64,000 nt of DNA from UBA9160 sp035489755 (GTDB lineage Bacteria > Myxococcota_A > UBA9160), in assembly GCA_035489755.1 (NCBI GenBank), contig DATGZK010000100.1, positions 60,515 through 124,514 on the forward strand, given 5' to 3'. The position numbers were made by a program, and so were the translations under genes. This document shows positions 51,107-59,209 of the stretch, piece after piece. The notes beneath the pieces are model-generated. The model was not told where the DNA came from. It was given only the letters and a program-made list of their open reading frames with translations, and did not search any database. Positions within the stretch are counted from its first letter, which is position 1, and each line of letters starts with the position of its first letter.

Positions 51107-51874
51107 ATGGCTCGGGGCTCGCCCCATCACCCCCTTGCCCCCACCGAGGTGCAAGCCGCATTCGACGCGGCGGCGAGTGACTACGACCGCGCGCGCCGAC
51201 AGCTCGTCCCGTGCTTCGACGACTTCTACCAAACGGTGGTGGAGCAGCTGCCATTCGCCCGTGGCGACGCACCGCGAATCCTGGATCTCGGCGCGGGCAC
51301 CGGTCTCCTTGCCGCCTGGATCTTCGCGGCACATCCGGCTGCCGACATCACACTCGTCGACGTGGCAGGGGCGATGCTCGCGCAGGCTCGCAAACGTCTC
51401 TCCCGGGCGGCCGAGGAGGGGCGGGCGCATTTCTCGACCTTGGATCTGGCGCAGGCAGAGTTTTCGGGGTCCTGGGACGCGGTCGTGTCTGCGCTCGCAA
51501 TTCATCACCTGGATGCAGCCGCGAAGCAGCACCTCTTCGTCCGGATTCATCAAGCGCTTCGGCCGGGTGGCGTCTTTCTCAATGCGGATCAGGTCCGTGG
51601 TGCGACCCCGCGCCTTGAGCAGATCTATGCCGCGGCATGGCTCGAACAGGTGCGCCAACGCGGGGTCTCTGCGGCGGACCTGACCGCCGCACAGGAGCGT
51701 ATGGAGTTCGATCGGACCGACCCACTCGAGGACCAACTCATCTGGCTGCGAGACGCTGGATTTCGCGACGTCGGGTGCTTCTTCCAGCATTACAGGTTTG
51801 CCGTGTTCGGTGGCTTCAAGGCCGAAGCGTCGGCTGCTGGGCCCGCCTCCCCGAGGAACCGGGACCACGCGTAA
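51107..51874 (+). CDS. Class I SAM-dependent methyltransferase
   Basis: 255 residues. ILDLGAGTGLLAAWIFAAHP (motif I), ITLVDVAGAMLAQARKR (motif II), VVSALAIHHLD (motif IV) and LRPGGVFLNADQV (motif VI). N-terminal EVQAAFDAAASDYDRARRQLVP is typical of UbiE/TrmA-like small-molecule methyltransferases. ATG 51107 is preferred over a frame opening at 51002. Convergent with the P450 gene. Substrate unknown. Confidence 0.85.
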   Translation: MARGSPHHPLAPTEVQAAFDAAASDYDRARRQLVPCFDDFYQTVVEQLPFARGDAPRILDLGAGTGLLAAWIFAAHPAADITLVDVAGAMLAQARKRLSRAAEEGRAHFSTLDLAQAEFSGSWDAVVSALAIHHLDAAAKQHLFVRIHQALRPGGVFLNADQVRGATPRLEQIYAAAWLEQVRQRGVSAADLTAAQERMEFDRTDPLEDQLIWLRDAGFRDVGCFFQHYRFAVFGGFKAEASAAGPASPRNRDHA

Positions 51875-51946
51875 TACCACCGCGGCCTCGCCGACCTAGA
51901 CCGTTAATCCCGCAGAAAAACGCGTGCTCCCACCGCGACCCGAGCG

Positions 51947-53173
51947 CTAGAAGCGAAGCGCCAGTCGCTCGACGCCACGGAACAAGAAGCCGGGTCGCCA
52001 CTCGAGAGTATCGTCCGCAAGCGTCAGGTCGGGGAAACGGCGCAACAGACCGGCAAAAGCCGCCTGTCCTTCGGCGCGCGCAAGGTTCGCCCCGAGGCAG
52101 AAATGAATGCCGTGACCAAACGACAGATGCTGGCGCGCCTCCTCGCGACCCACGTCAAAACGGTCGGGCTCGGGAAAGACCGCGGGATCCCGGTTCGCGG
52201 CCCCGAGAAGCAGTCCGATTTCCTCGCCGGGGGGAATGCGATGGCCTTCAATCTCCATGTCTTCAGGCAGCACCCGGGAAGTGGCTTGTACCGGTGAGTC
52301 GAAGCGCAGGCATTCCTCCACAGCGTTGGCCAAGCCCTCGGGCTCCCTCCGAAGACGAGCGAGCTCGCTCGGGTGGCGCAGCAGGGCAAGGCAGCCGTTT
52401 CCAATCAGGTTGGTCGTCGTCTCGTGCCCGGCGCCGAGGAGCAGAACGCTCGTCCCGAGGATTTCGTCTTCGCTGAGCGAATCGTCCTTCTCCTGCACCG
52501 CGAGCATCTCTGAGAGCAGGTCCTCTCCCGGCTCCGCGCGGCGCCGTGCAATCGCCTGTCGCAAGTAGTCCACGAATTCGCTGGCACTGGTCACGGCGCG
52601 CGGCGCAACCTGCGCGGCGATCGATCCGTCGAGCATGAGAGCGAGATCGTCGCTCCAGCGTTTGAGCTCCTTGTAGTCTTCGATTGGGATTCCAAGGAGA
52701 TCGGCGATGACAAGGATTGGCAGAGGCGTCGCGAGATCGGCGATGAGATCCATCCCGCCGTCCGCAGCGCGCCGGCCCAGGAGTTCGTCCACCACGGCTT
52801 CGATTCGGGGCCGCAGACGCTCCACGACGCGGGGCGTGAAGGCCTTGTTCACGAGACCGCGAAGACGCGTGTGGTCCGGCGGGTCTCGAAACAACATCAC
52901 CCGCGAAAGTGCGCGCAAAGCGCGAGCCAACGGATGGAGCGTCTCGGGCCTGACGCCCGGAGGCAGTGGCGTCGGTCGAGGCTGGAATGGACGATCCACG
53001 GAGGCGCGCGGATGCCGCAGCACCCCCGCGATGTCTGCCCAGCGCGTGAGCAGCCACAAACGAACCCCGCGCTCCTCGTAGTGCGAGACCGGATCCTCTG
53101 TTCGCAGTCGCTCGTAGAACGGGTAGGGATTCGCACGAAAGGCAGGCGAGCGAACGTCGAGCTCTACACCCAC
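51947..53173 (-). CDS. Cytochrome P450 (bacterial class I type)
   Basis: 408 residues. I-helix oxygen-binding motif GAGHETT (247-253), ExxR at E287-R290 in EECLRFDSP, and heme-binding loop FGHGIHFCLG with Cys359. PERF-like region at PEPDRFDVGR. No membrane anchor, so a soluble enzyme needing ferredoxin and reductase, not present here. Similar to CYP107/CYP105-like enzymes of macrolide and lipid hydroxylation. GTG 53173 sits five bases from GGAG; TTG 53176 is the alternative. Confidence 0.93.
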   Translation of the reverse strand: MGVELDVRSPAFRANPYPFYERLRTEDPVSHYEERGVRLWLLTRWADIAGVLRHPRASVDRPFQPRPTPLPPGVRPETLHPLARALRALSRVMLFRDPPDHTRLRGLVNKAFTPRVVERLRPRIEAVVDELLGRRAADGGMDLIADLATPLPILVIADLLGIPIEDYKELKRWSDDLALMLDGSIAAQVAPRAVTSASEFVDYLRQAIARRRAEPGEDLLSEMLAVQEKDDSLSEDEILGTSVLLLGAGHETTTNLIGNGCLALLRHPSELARLRREPEGLANAVEECLRFDSPVQATSRVLPEDMEIEGHRIPPGEEIGLLLGAANRDPAVFPEPDRFDVGREEARQHLSFGHGIHFCLGANLARAEGQAAFAGLLRRFPDLTLADDTLEWRPGFLFRGVERLALRF

Positions 53174-53484
53174 CAACGCTCCTTCGCGGCGCGCAGACGA
53201 ATCCTAATCTCCCGGCGGTGCCCTTCACAAGCCGCCGTACGGGGATGGCGAACATGCGCAGGCGCACCCGTGCCGGGGGCGGGCCGTCGCAGGTCACGAA
53301 GCGAACGGTGGCTCTCGATGCGCCAAGCTCCGCGTTCCAATCCCAAGCCTGTGAGCCGCTCTTGCCGAACTTTGCCTCGCGATGCATCCTGAAATTGCCG
53401 GTCTTCGGCCGGCCGGCGCGTGGCATCGGGCCCGCGCCGAAGCTCCGCGGGGAGCGCAAGAGCCCCCGCGAGAGGAGTCCTCGG
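53174..53484. other. Divergent intergenic region
   Basis: About 310 bases between the P450 and the Spy-like gene, which point away from each other. It must hold both promoters. The only structure I noticed is GCCGGTCTTCGGCCGGCC near 53397-53415, a short dyad. No gene seen. Confidence 0.4.
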
Positions 53485-53997
53485 ATGCATTCATTTTTCT
53501 CCCGGCATTGGCATCGTCACCCCGGCGCTTCTCCCTTCGCCTACGCGGGTTGCGGGCCCTCGTCCCGATGGCGGCCCGAATGGGGTGGGGAAGAGTTCGC
53601 CCGCGCCCAGCGCTTCGCAAGCCGACGCTTCGATGAGGACGACGTCTTCGGTGGCGTTGGCTTGGGCGTGCGAAGGCCGCTGCGATTTCTCTCCTGGCGG
53701 CTCGAACTCTCGGCTGAGCAGACAACGTCCCTCGCGCGGATTCTCGAGAGACTCAAGCTCGAACGCGCTCAGGCCTCCCTCGACCAGCGGCGGGCGGCTG
53801 CGGAACTCGCCGATGCCCTGGAGGCGGGCGAGTTCGGTAGAACGCAGGTCAGCGCCGCGGGTGAACGGCGGGCGGCGGCCGCCCGCCGCGTCGAGGAGGC
53901 GGTCGCGAAGGCCCTTGAGGAGTTGCACGCACTTCTCGACGCCGAGCAGCGCGGGCAGCTGGCAGAGCTGCTCCGGACCGGAACCATCCGGATCTAA
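53485..53997 (+). CDS. Spy/CpxP-like (metal-resistance type) small protein
   Basis: 170 residues. The C-terminal half (about 75-170) matches the periplasmic heavy-metal/Spy pattern: LSWRLELSAEQTTSLARILE, a long helical Arg/Ala-rich middle, and LLDAEQRGQLAELL near the end (LTxxQ-like motifs). The N-terminus is short and His/Arg/Ser-rich (MHSFFSRHWHRHPG) without a clear signal peptide or membrane helix, so it may be cytoplasmic or a different membrane topology. ATG 53485 with GAGGAG about eight bases upstream. Function inferred: stress chaperone or metal sensor. Confidence 0.7.
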   Translation: MHSFFSRHWHRHPGASPFAYAGCGPSSRWRPEWGGEEFARAQRFASRRFDEDDVFGGVGLGVRRPLRFLSWRLELSAEQTTSLARILERLKLERAQASLDQRRAAAELADALEAGEFGRTQVSAAGERRAAAARRVEEAVAKALEELHALLDAEQRGQLAELLRTGTIRI

Positions 53998-54029
53998 CGT
54001 CGCAACGAGCCGAAGAGGGGTGAAGAAAT

Positions 54030-54052
54030 AACCTCTCGCGGGATAAGAGGTT
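54030..54052 (+). terminator. Probable intrinsic terminator of the Spy-like gene
   Basis: AACCTCT (54030-54036) and AGAGGTT (54046-54052) form a perfect seven-base stem with a nine-base loop, followed by TTCGCTT. It begins 32 bases after the gene stop. Confidence 0.45.
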
Positions 54053-54419
54053 TTCGCTTCGGCAAGGCAGCTGGCCTTGTGCGGTCTGGTGGACTTCGGG
54101 CTCGCAGTGATAGCGGCCGAACGGGCTCATTTGAGCCCGAGTTCCCCAGCCCCCCCTTGGAAGGCCCGTCACTGCGGTCGGTGTAAGAGCGCGCGCTTTC
54201 CGAGCGAGAGGCCGTCGTGCGCGAAGGCATCGGACTGCGCCGGTGACAACCGGCGCACAGGACCATGCCCCGACCGAAGCTGGGGCGGGTCGACGAGAAG
54301 AGGCAGCTGCGTAGTCACACCTTTTTGCGTCGTGTGATCGCAAGGCCGAGCCCTTCCCGTCACACACAAGCAGGCCCGTAGCGGGCTCTGGCACGAGCGA
54401 GACCGCGACGCCGAACGGC
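54053..54419. other. Region without a recognisable gene
   Basis: About 370 bases between the terminator and the beta-propeller fragment. Open frames on either strand are short and unlike proteins; no repeats or RNA genes seen. Confidence 0.4.
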
Positions 54420-54554
54420 TCAAACCGCGGCGATGAAGCTCTGGTTCACACCCGTACCGTTGAGGTTCGCGCGCGCGATCGTGTTCTCCTCAAAATTCGA
54501 CCCGTAGATGTGCGTATCGTACTTGGGAGCAGGGGTGAGATGAGAAAGGCTACG
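54420..54554 (-). pseudogene. Fragment of a YWTD-like beta-propeller protein
   Basis: 44 codons of open frame ending in a stop at 54420, bounded upstream by an in-frame TGA at 54555-54557. It has no start codon. The sequence THIYGSNFEENTIARANLNG and the following TGVNQSFIAAV are the last half of a repeat of the form H-I-Y-W-x-N-x-x-x-x-T-I-x-R-A-N-L-D-G-T-x-V-N-Q-S-F-I found in bacterial LDL-receptor-B-like propellers. I read it as the residue of a larger gene lost by deletion or of a gene broken by acquisition of the lipid cluster. Confidence 0.55.
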
Positions 54555-54575
54555 TCAAGGTGAAGGTGGCGTGTA

Positions 54576-55718
54576 TCACGCGTGAGGCCGCCGGCCGCAG
54601 ACCGCCGCCGTCATCGCGCCCTCCCAGAGGTCACGCAAGCGGATGGCGTCGGGGACAAGCGCAATCTCGGTGAAGCCCGCGCGGGCGAGGGCCTCGATCC
54701 ACCCCTCGGCGGTGAGGAAGCCAGGCGTCGGGCGCAGCTCCGGGTCGGTCTCGACGGCGTGGTAGCTCTGCAGGATCTGGAAGGGCAGCTCGGCACCGAC
54801 GCAGGCGTCGGGGCGGGGACGGATCGCTTCACCGGCGACGAGCCAGCCGCCGGGCTCGAGGGCCTCGAACGCCTCGCGCAGGGTCGCGACCAAGTCACGC
54901 GCGAGGTGGAACACGTTGACCCCGACCACGAGGGTGTAGTCTGCCGGTCGCACGCCCTGCGCGGCCCATCGGCCGTTCACGTCAAGGGCGCCGAATTCGA
55001 GGGCGACGCTCGGGTGTGCGGCGCGCAGCGTGCGCTCCGCGCGCCGCCGGAAGAAGGCGATCGGCTCGGTCACGTGATAGCGCTCGACGGCGGGAAGGCC
55101 CCGGAGCAGGGCCTCGGTGGCACTGCCGAGCCCGGCGCCTACCTCGAGGACGCGTGCCGGTCCCGCCCCCGCAGCGCGGGCCGCGGCAGCCACAGCCACG
55201 ACTTGGTTGTTGAGCGCGTAGTAGCCGTTGCGGTTGTCGAAGTAGGTGACCCACAGCGATGCCTTCATCAAGAGCGCCCGGTCGCCGTTGACCTCGCCGC
55301 GTGCTACGCGCGGATAGAGCGACGCCGCCTCGTCCATAAGCGTGAACGCGGGCACGAACGACGGGGCGATCGCGAGGCACGCGGCCCGCACCGCCGCGCG
55401 GTTTGTTCGGGGGAGCGGCGTGCGCACGTCGAGACCAGCCTCGGCAGCCCGCCCGAGGAGCCAGCCGAGGGCGGGGCGGAACGCTGCCACGTATCCGCCC
55501 CTCGCAAGCAGGTCGTCGGCGCTCGCGCCACGTGCCAGCAGGTCGGGGTCGGCCAGCTCGCGCAGCAGGTCGATCGCGACGTGGAGCGTGTAAAGGTCGA
55601 CCAGCTTGCACGCGCGATCCTGGATCGGGTCGAAGGGATCCGGCGACAGTCCGACCGCGGCGAGCGGGGGGTAGCAACGCTCGTCGGGCGGCGTGACGTC
55701 GACGTCGAGCGCGTTCAC
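54576..55718 (-). CDS. SAM-dependent methyltransferase in the lipid cluster
   Basis: 380 residues. The N-terminal helical half (about 1-170) has no SAM motif and may be a substrate-binding or dimerisation domain. The catalytic half contains VLEVGAGLGSATEALLRGLP, VTEPIAFFRRRAERTLRAA, YTLVVGVNVFHLARDLVATL and LEPGGWLVAGEAIRP. Similar methyltransferases occur in polyketide and aryl-polyene pathways. Starts at GTG 55718, overlapping the ApeP-like stop by four bases. Last gene of the minus-strand half of the cluster. Confidence 0.82.
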   Translation of the reverse strand: MNALDVDVTPPDERCYPPLAAVGLSPDPFDPIQDRACKLVDLYTLHVAIDLLRELADPDLLARGASADDLLARGGYVAAFRPALGWLLGRAAEAGLDVRTPLPRTNRAAVRAACLAIAPSFVPAFTLMDEAASLYPRVARGEVNGDRALLMKASLWVTYFDNRNGYYALNNQVVAVAAAARAAGAGPARVLEVGAGLGSATEALLRGLPAVERYHVTEPIAFFRRRAERTLRAAHPSVALEFGALDVNGRWAAQGVRPADYTLVVGVNVFHLARDLVATLREAFEALEPGGWLVAGEAIRPRPDACVGAELPFQILQSYHAVETDPELRPTPGFLTAEGWIEALARAGFTEIALVPDAIRLRDLWEGAMTAAVCGRRPHA

Positions 55719-56110
55719 GGTCGTGCCCCGGGCGCGACGGCGACCAGACCCGAGAGCAGGAGCCGGCCGTCAGCGCTGTGCGCGTCCACGCGGCAGCGCC
55801 AGAAGCCGAGAATGCGCCGATCGAGCGCGGCGTGGAAACGTACCCGGCCGTCGTGCCGCCGGGCGTGGATGGTGACGTCGCGGTACTCGGCGATCACCGC
55901 CGCCACGCCGGGGCCGCCAGGCTGCAGACCCGAGAACAGACCTGCGGCCTGCGCTGCGCCCTCGAGCAGTCGGGCCCATCGCCACGGGCCGTCGTCGATG
56001 CCATCGCAAGCGAGGCCGGTCGCGGTCGACTCGACGACCGTGCCGAGAAGGAGCGCCGGCGGCTGGTGCCGCATGAGCTGCTCGGCGCGCAGGTTGGCCG
56101 GGGTGCTCAC
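55715..56110 (-). CDS. Hotdog-fold dehydratase, ApeP/FabA-like
   Basis: 131 residues. RAEQLMRHQPPALLLGTVVES, then WARLLEGAAQAAGLFSGL, corresponding to the L-L-P-H-R-x-P-M-x-L-L and L-x-E-x-x-A-Q-x-x-A regions of the ApeP-type 3-hydroxyacyl-ACP dehydratases of aryl-polyene clusters. The catalytic His of FabA/FabZ should be the one in RHQPP. GTG 56110 overlaps the preceding ApeI-like gene by four bases. Confidence 0.75.
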   Translation of the reverse strand: MSTPANLRAEQLMRHQPPALLLGTVVESTATGLACDGIDDGPWRWARLLEGAAQAAGLFSGLQPGGPGVAAVIAEYRDVTIHARRHDGRVRFHAALDRRILGFWRCRVDAHSADGRLLLSGLVAVAPGARP

Positions 56111-56466
56111 CCGAGGCGGAGGGTAGCGCGCGCGGCAGGCTCGCCGCCTGCCTCGAGCTGGGCTTCGACGAGGACGCCCGCCGCGCGCGCTGTCACGACG
56201 ATCTCGGTGTCGGGCCGGACACGACGTGCGAACGCGCACCGCACGATCGCACGCAAGTGCGCTGGCGCGGCGACGCGCTCGGCAAGCGCGGCCATCAGCT
56301 CGACCAAATAGGCGCCCGGCAGGAAGGGATCGCCCGGGAAGTGCCCGGCGGCGAGCGCGATCGCATGCTCGCGGCGCACGACGCCGCGGCCCGTATCGGC
56401 CTCGATCGCGACGCGCGCGAACGGGTCGCTCACTGCCGCGTCGGCGCGAGGGCCGTACCGACTCAC
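56107..56466 (-). CDS. Hotdog-fold thioester dehydratase, ApeI/FabZ-like
   Basis: 119 residues. Clear FabA/FabZ/ApeI signature AGHFPGDPFLPGAYLVELMAAL with catalytic His in GHFPGDP. Starts at GTG 56466 and overlaps its upstream neighbour by four bases. In aryl-polyene and fatty-acid systems such proteins dehydrate 3-hydroxyacyl-ACP. Short for the family but complete through the central helix. Confidence 0.85.
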   Translation of the reverse strand: MSRYGPRADAAVSDPFARVAIEADTGRGVVRREHAIALAAGHFPGDPFLPGAYLVELMAALAERVAAPAHLRAIVRCAFARRVRPDTEIVVTARAAGVLVEAQLEAGGEPAARATLRLG

Positions 56467-56693
56467 GGCCAGCCGAAGCGCCGCAGGTCGCCCTCGAGTC
56501 GATGGCCACGCAGCCGGGCGAAGAGAGCCCCGATCGCCTGCGGGCGCGCATCGCTCACGTCGTCGGCGAGCGCTACCTCGGCGCCGTCACGGAAGCAGAG
56601 GCCGAGGAGGGTAAAGTCGTGCCCCGCGGCGGCCGGTAACGTCACCCAACCCGATCGGCCGAGTGAAAGGAGCGGCGCCTCGCGAAGCTTCAT
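56463..56693 (-). CDS. Small protein of unknown function in the lipid cluster
   Basis: 76 residues starting at ATG 56693 (GGAAGG about seven bases upstream); an ATG at 56729 lacks a ribosome site. Contains WVTLPAAAGHDFTLLGLCFR and LFARLRGHRLEGDLRRFGWP. No domain recognised. First gene of the tightly overlapping minus-strand set, so probably part of the same pathway. Confidence 0.6.
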   Translation of the reverse strand: MKLREAPLLSLGRSGWVTLPAAAGHDFTLLGLCFRDGAEVALADDVSDARPQAIGALFARLRGHRLEGDLRRFGWP

Positions 56694-56965
56694 GAGCTGG
56701 CCTTCCGGGGGAGACCGTTCCCTGGTCATCTTACTCTGTTGCCCACCCTTCGAGCTCCCCTGCGACCTCCTGCCCGTCCACAGTGGCGCCGCGCGCGCTC
56801 ATGCGGGGTGAGCGCTGTATGGATTGCCCGCTCGAGAATCCCGTGTTGCGGATCGAGATCGGGAGCCGATCCGCCCCTCCCTCTCGGTCAGGGGCGAGTC
56901 ACGAGCGCTTGCGGCGCGGCGACTGACTGCGGTACTGGAAGAACACCTCGAGAAAAGGTAGGAGC

Positions 56966-57175
56966 GTGGAGGGAGCCGAGGCGCTCAAGTCGGAGATCAA
57001 GAAGCTGATCGTCGAGGCGCTCGCGCTCGGGGACGTCGATCCGCAACAGATCGAGACCGACGCGGAACTGTTCGGCGAGGGCCTCGGGCTCGACTCGATC
57101 GACGTGCTCGAGGGCGTCATGGTGCTCGAGCGCTACGGCGTGACTATCGAGGACGCCCCCGAGGGCAAGGACTGA
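56966..57175 (+). CDS. Acyl carrier protein, short
   Basis: 69 residues. Phosphopantetheine site GLGLDSIDVLEG with Ser44. It ends at GVTIEDAPEGKD, before the last helix that ACPs of about 80 residues carry, so it is shorter than the family. GTG 56966, with AAAAGG about seven bases upstream. The stop lies one base before the acyltransferase start. It should carry the acyl chain for the neighbouring dehydratases and acyltransferase. Confidence 0.85.
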   Translation: MEGAEALKSEIKKLIVEALALGDVDPQQIETDAELFGEGLGLDSIDVLEGVMVLERYGVTIEDAPEGKD

Positions 57176-57176
57176 G

Positions 57177-58145
57177 ATGACAGCGCCGACGCCCCGCCGG
57201 AGCCGACCCCGTGCAAACAAGGCGGGGGGTCGCTGGGAGGAGTTCGCGGAGCGGGGCTCGATCGGCGCGCTCCGGTTGATGGCGCGCCTTTACAATCTGC
57301 TTGGCCGCCGCCTCTCGCGTGCCATTCTCCATCCGATCGCGGCCTACTTCTTCGTGCGCGATCGCGCCTCGCGAGGTCCGTCGCGCCGCTATCTCGAACG
57401 GGTCTGGGCTCATCCCGAAGGGCGGCCGCAGCTGCGAGGGCGACCGGGCTTTTTCGCCCCCTACTGGCACTACCACGAGTTCGCGCTCCAGATCTTCGAC
57501 CGCATGGTGCTCTGGGGGCACGGCCTCTCGGAGCTGCGCATGGACCACCAGGGGTCCGAGCACCTCTTCGCCCTCAAGCGCGAGCGGCGTGGTGGGATCT
57601 TGATCGGCGCCCACCTCGGCAGCTTCGACATGCCTCGCCAGCTCGCGGGCGGCCACGGCATCGCGCTCAACGTGGTGATGTTCACCGCGCACGCAGAGCG
57701 CATCAATCGCTTCTTCAAGTCGCTCGACCCGACCAGCCAGATGCGTGTGCTGAGCCCTGGCTCGATGAGCACGGCCTTCGAGATCAAGGCCTGCCTCGAC
57801 CGCGGCGAGATGGTGGGGATCATGGCCGACCGCCTGCCCGCGGGCGGAGGTGACACGCCGATCCTCATCGACTTCCTGGGGCTTCCGATGGCGTTCCCGC
57901 TCTCGCCCTTCCGCTTGGCCTGCCTGCTCGGCGTCCCGGCCTTTCTCTCGCTCTGTCTGCGCAAGGGCGACGCCCACTACGAGGCGGTGGTGCGCCCGGT
58001 CGGCAGCGTTGCGAAGATCCCGCGTCACGACCGCGACAAGGCGGCGGTTGAGCTTGCCCGGGCCTGGGTGCAGGGCCTCGAGCAGGCCTGCCTGGAGCAT
58101 CCCTACCAGTGGTTCAACTTCTACGACACCTGGGAGCAGGCGTGA
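57177..58145 (+). CDS. LpxL/HtrB-like lysophospholipid acyltransferase
   Basis: 322 residues. The catalytic motif H146-x4-D151 lies in GILIGAHLGSFD, with a membrane-associated N-terminus (LYNLLGRRLSRAILHPIAAYFFV) and MADRLPAGGGDTPILIDFLG further on. Such acyltransferases transfer an acyl chain from ACP to a lipid, as ApeD/ApeL-type enzymes do when anchoring aryl-polyenes. ATG 57177. Close coupling to the ACP supports an ACP-dependent reaction. Confidence 0.88.
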   Translation: MTAPTPRRSRPRANKAGGRWEEFAERGSIGALRLMARLYNLLGRRLSRAILHPIAAYFFVRDRASRGPSRRYLERVWAHPEGRPQLRGRPGFFAPYWHYHEFALQIFDRMVLWGHGLSELRMDHQGSEHLFALKRERRGGILIGAHLGSFDMPRQLAGGHGIALNVVMFTAHAERINRFFKSLDPTSQMRVLSPGSMSTAFEIKACLDRGEMVGIMADRLPAGGGDTPILIDFLGLPMAFPLSPFRLACLLGVPAFLSLCLRKGDAHYEAVVRPVGSVAKIPRHDRDKAAVELARAWVQGLEQACLEHPYQWFNFYDTWEQA

Positions 58146-58306
58146 GCATGCGCCGCGTACGCGGCGGGTGCCGGAGTGGCTGTGCGCGAGTCCGTGGAGT
58201 CGGCGTGACCGAGCCGGATTTGGTCCCTGACCTCGCTGCGTTCGTGCAGGCAAGCGAGGAGCTCTTCGAGGAGCTGCGCGCCGCCACCCTCACTCTCCGG
58301 AACTAA
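58142..58306 (+). CDS. Very short possible gene or remnant
   Basis: 54 codons from GTG 58142, which overlaps the acyltransferase stop. The end VTEPDLVPDLAAFVQASEEL and FEELRAATL looks helical and protein-like, whereas the start is Arg/Gly/Cys-rich and unconvincing. It may be the start of a gene now truncated, or noise. Confidence 0.3.
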   Translation: MSMRRVRGGCRSGCARVRGVGVTEPDLVPDLAAFVQASEELFEELRAATLTLRN

Positions 58307-58401
58307 GCTTCGGCGTCGCCGCGGGGAAGGCGAAGCCGCTCCGGCCGAGTGCGCCGGCGAGCCTCAGGAGGAGCGAGAAGATCTCGAGTCCGAGGACGGC
58401 C

Positions 58402-59064
58402 TCACAATCCGCAACGCGCGATTGTGAAGTCCGCCTCAGGGCTCGTGCGATCCGCGGCGACGAGCCAACCGCCATCCGCGGAGCGGATCACGATCACGCC
58501 GTAGGAGGCGATCCGGCGTCGCCATGCATTTGCCGACACCGCCATCCACGTGTCCTGAAGACGCTCGATACGCACGGGCTCAAGGGCGCTCACCCGCCTG
58601 CGGGCATCTCCTGTGAGCCGCACCAAGTGGACGTGAAGCTGGTCCTGTGTGCGGTCGCCGGGTGGATTGACCGCGAGCGCGATCTCGGACTCGTCAGAGA
58701 TTCGGCGTCGCGCCGCTTCCCACGCGAAGGGCCAGACGCCGTTGGGGCGCCGTGGGTCCTCCACGCCGGTCACCTCGAGGCGTGGCAGGGCGAGACCGTG
58801 GACGAACCCTTCAGGACAGCCGCACATCTTGATATCGCGGATGGCGACGTACTCCTGGCTTTGGGCCCATACCTCTGTAGTGCGCTCGCAGGAGCTCGCA
58901 CCGCCGCAGTAGCCGGCTTGGGGTGAGGCGCAGCGAGAGCAGTACCAGAGCTCGCCCGGATTGAGGCAGTCCGTAACGATGCCGACCAGAATGTTGCGGG
59001 AAGGCGCGGCGGAGAGGCAGCCCGCAGCCAGCAGGAGCGCAACGAAGATCACAGGACGGCGCAT
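58402..59064 (-). CDS. CDP-diacylglycerol pyrophosphatase (Cdh)-like lipoprotein
   Basis: 220 residues. Lipobox LLLAAGC. The domain ends with the Cdh hallmark ALAVNPPGDRTQDQLHVHLV, where the HxH resembles the HIT-family active site, preceded by IVTDCLNPG and LEVTGVEDPRRPNGVWPFAW. E. coli Cdh hydrolyses CDP-diacylglycerol to CMP and phosphatidate. An extra segment (about 40-65; WYCSRCASPQAGYCGGASSC) inserts four Cys not present in E. coli Cdh as I recall it. ATG 59064 is preferred over an earlier start. Confidence 0.85.
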   Translation of the reverse strand: MRRPVIFVALLLAAGCLSAAPSRNILVGIVTDCLNPGELWYCSRCASPQAGYCGGASSCERTTEVWAQSQEYVAIRDIKMCGCPEGFVHGLALPRLEVTGVEDPRRPNGVWPFAWEAARRRISDESEIALAVNPPGDRTQDQLHVHLVRLTGDARRRVSALEPVRIERLQDTWMAVSANAWRRRIASYGVIVIRSADGGWLVAADRTSPEADFTIARCGL

Positions 59065-59209
59065 GGTCCAGCTCTGAGGGTAACGGATCTGCGACCCGTG
59101 GAGCCGCCTCAACACCTTGGCCAGCTCGCTGGCAAAGCCGATCCTGCGCCATGAGCCTTGGGAGGGCTAGCCTACCTAGGAGGCAATCGTCGCCTGCTGG
59201 GTTTACTCA

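Noticed and set aside
58290..58475. Minus-strand 61-codon frame overlapping the Cdh-like gene's 3' end
   Set aside because: The hydrophobic stretch looks protein-like, but there is no ribosome site, no family and it overlaps a well-supported gene.
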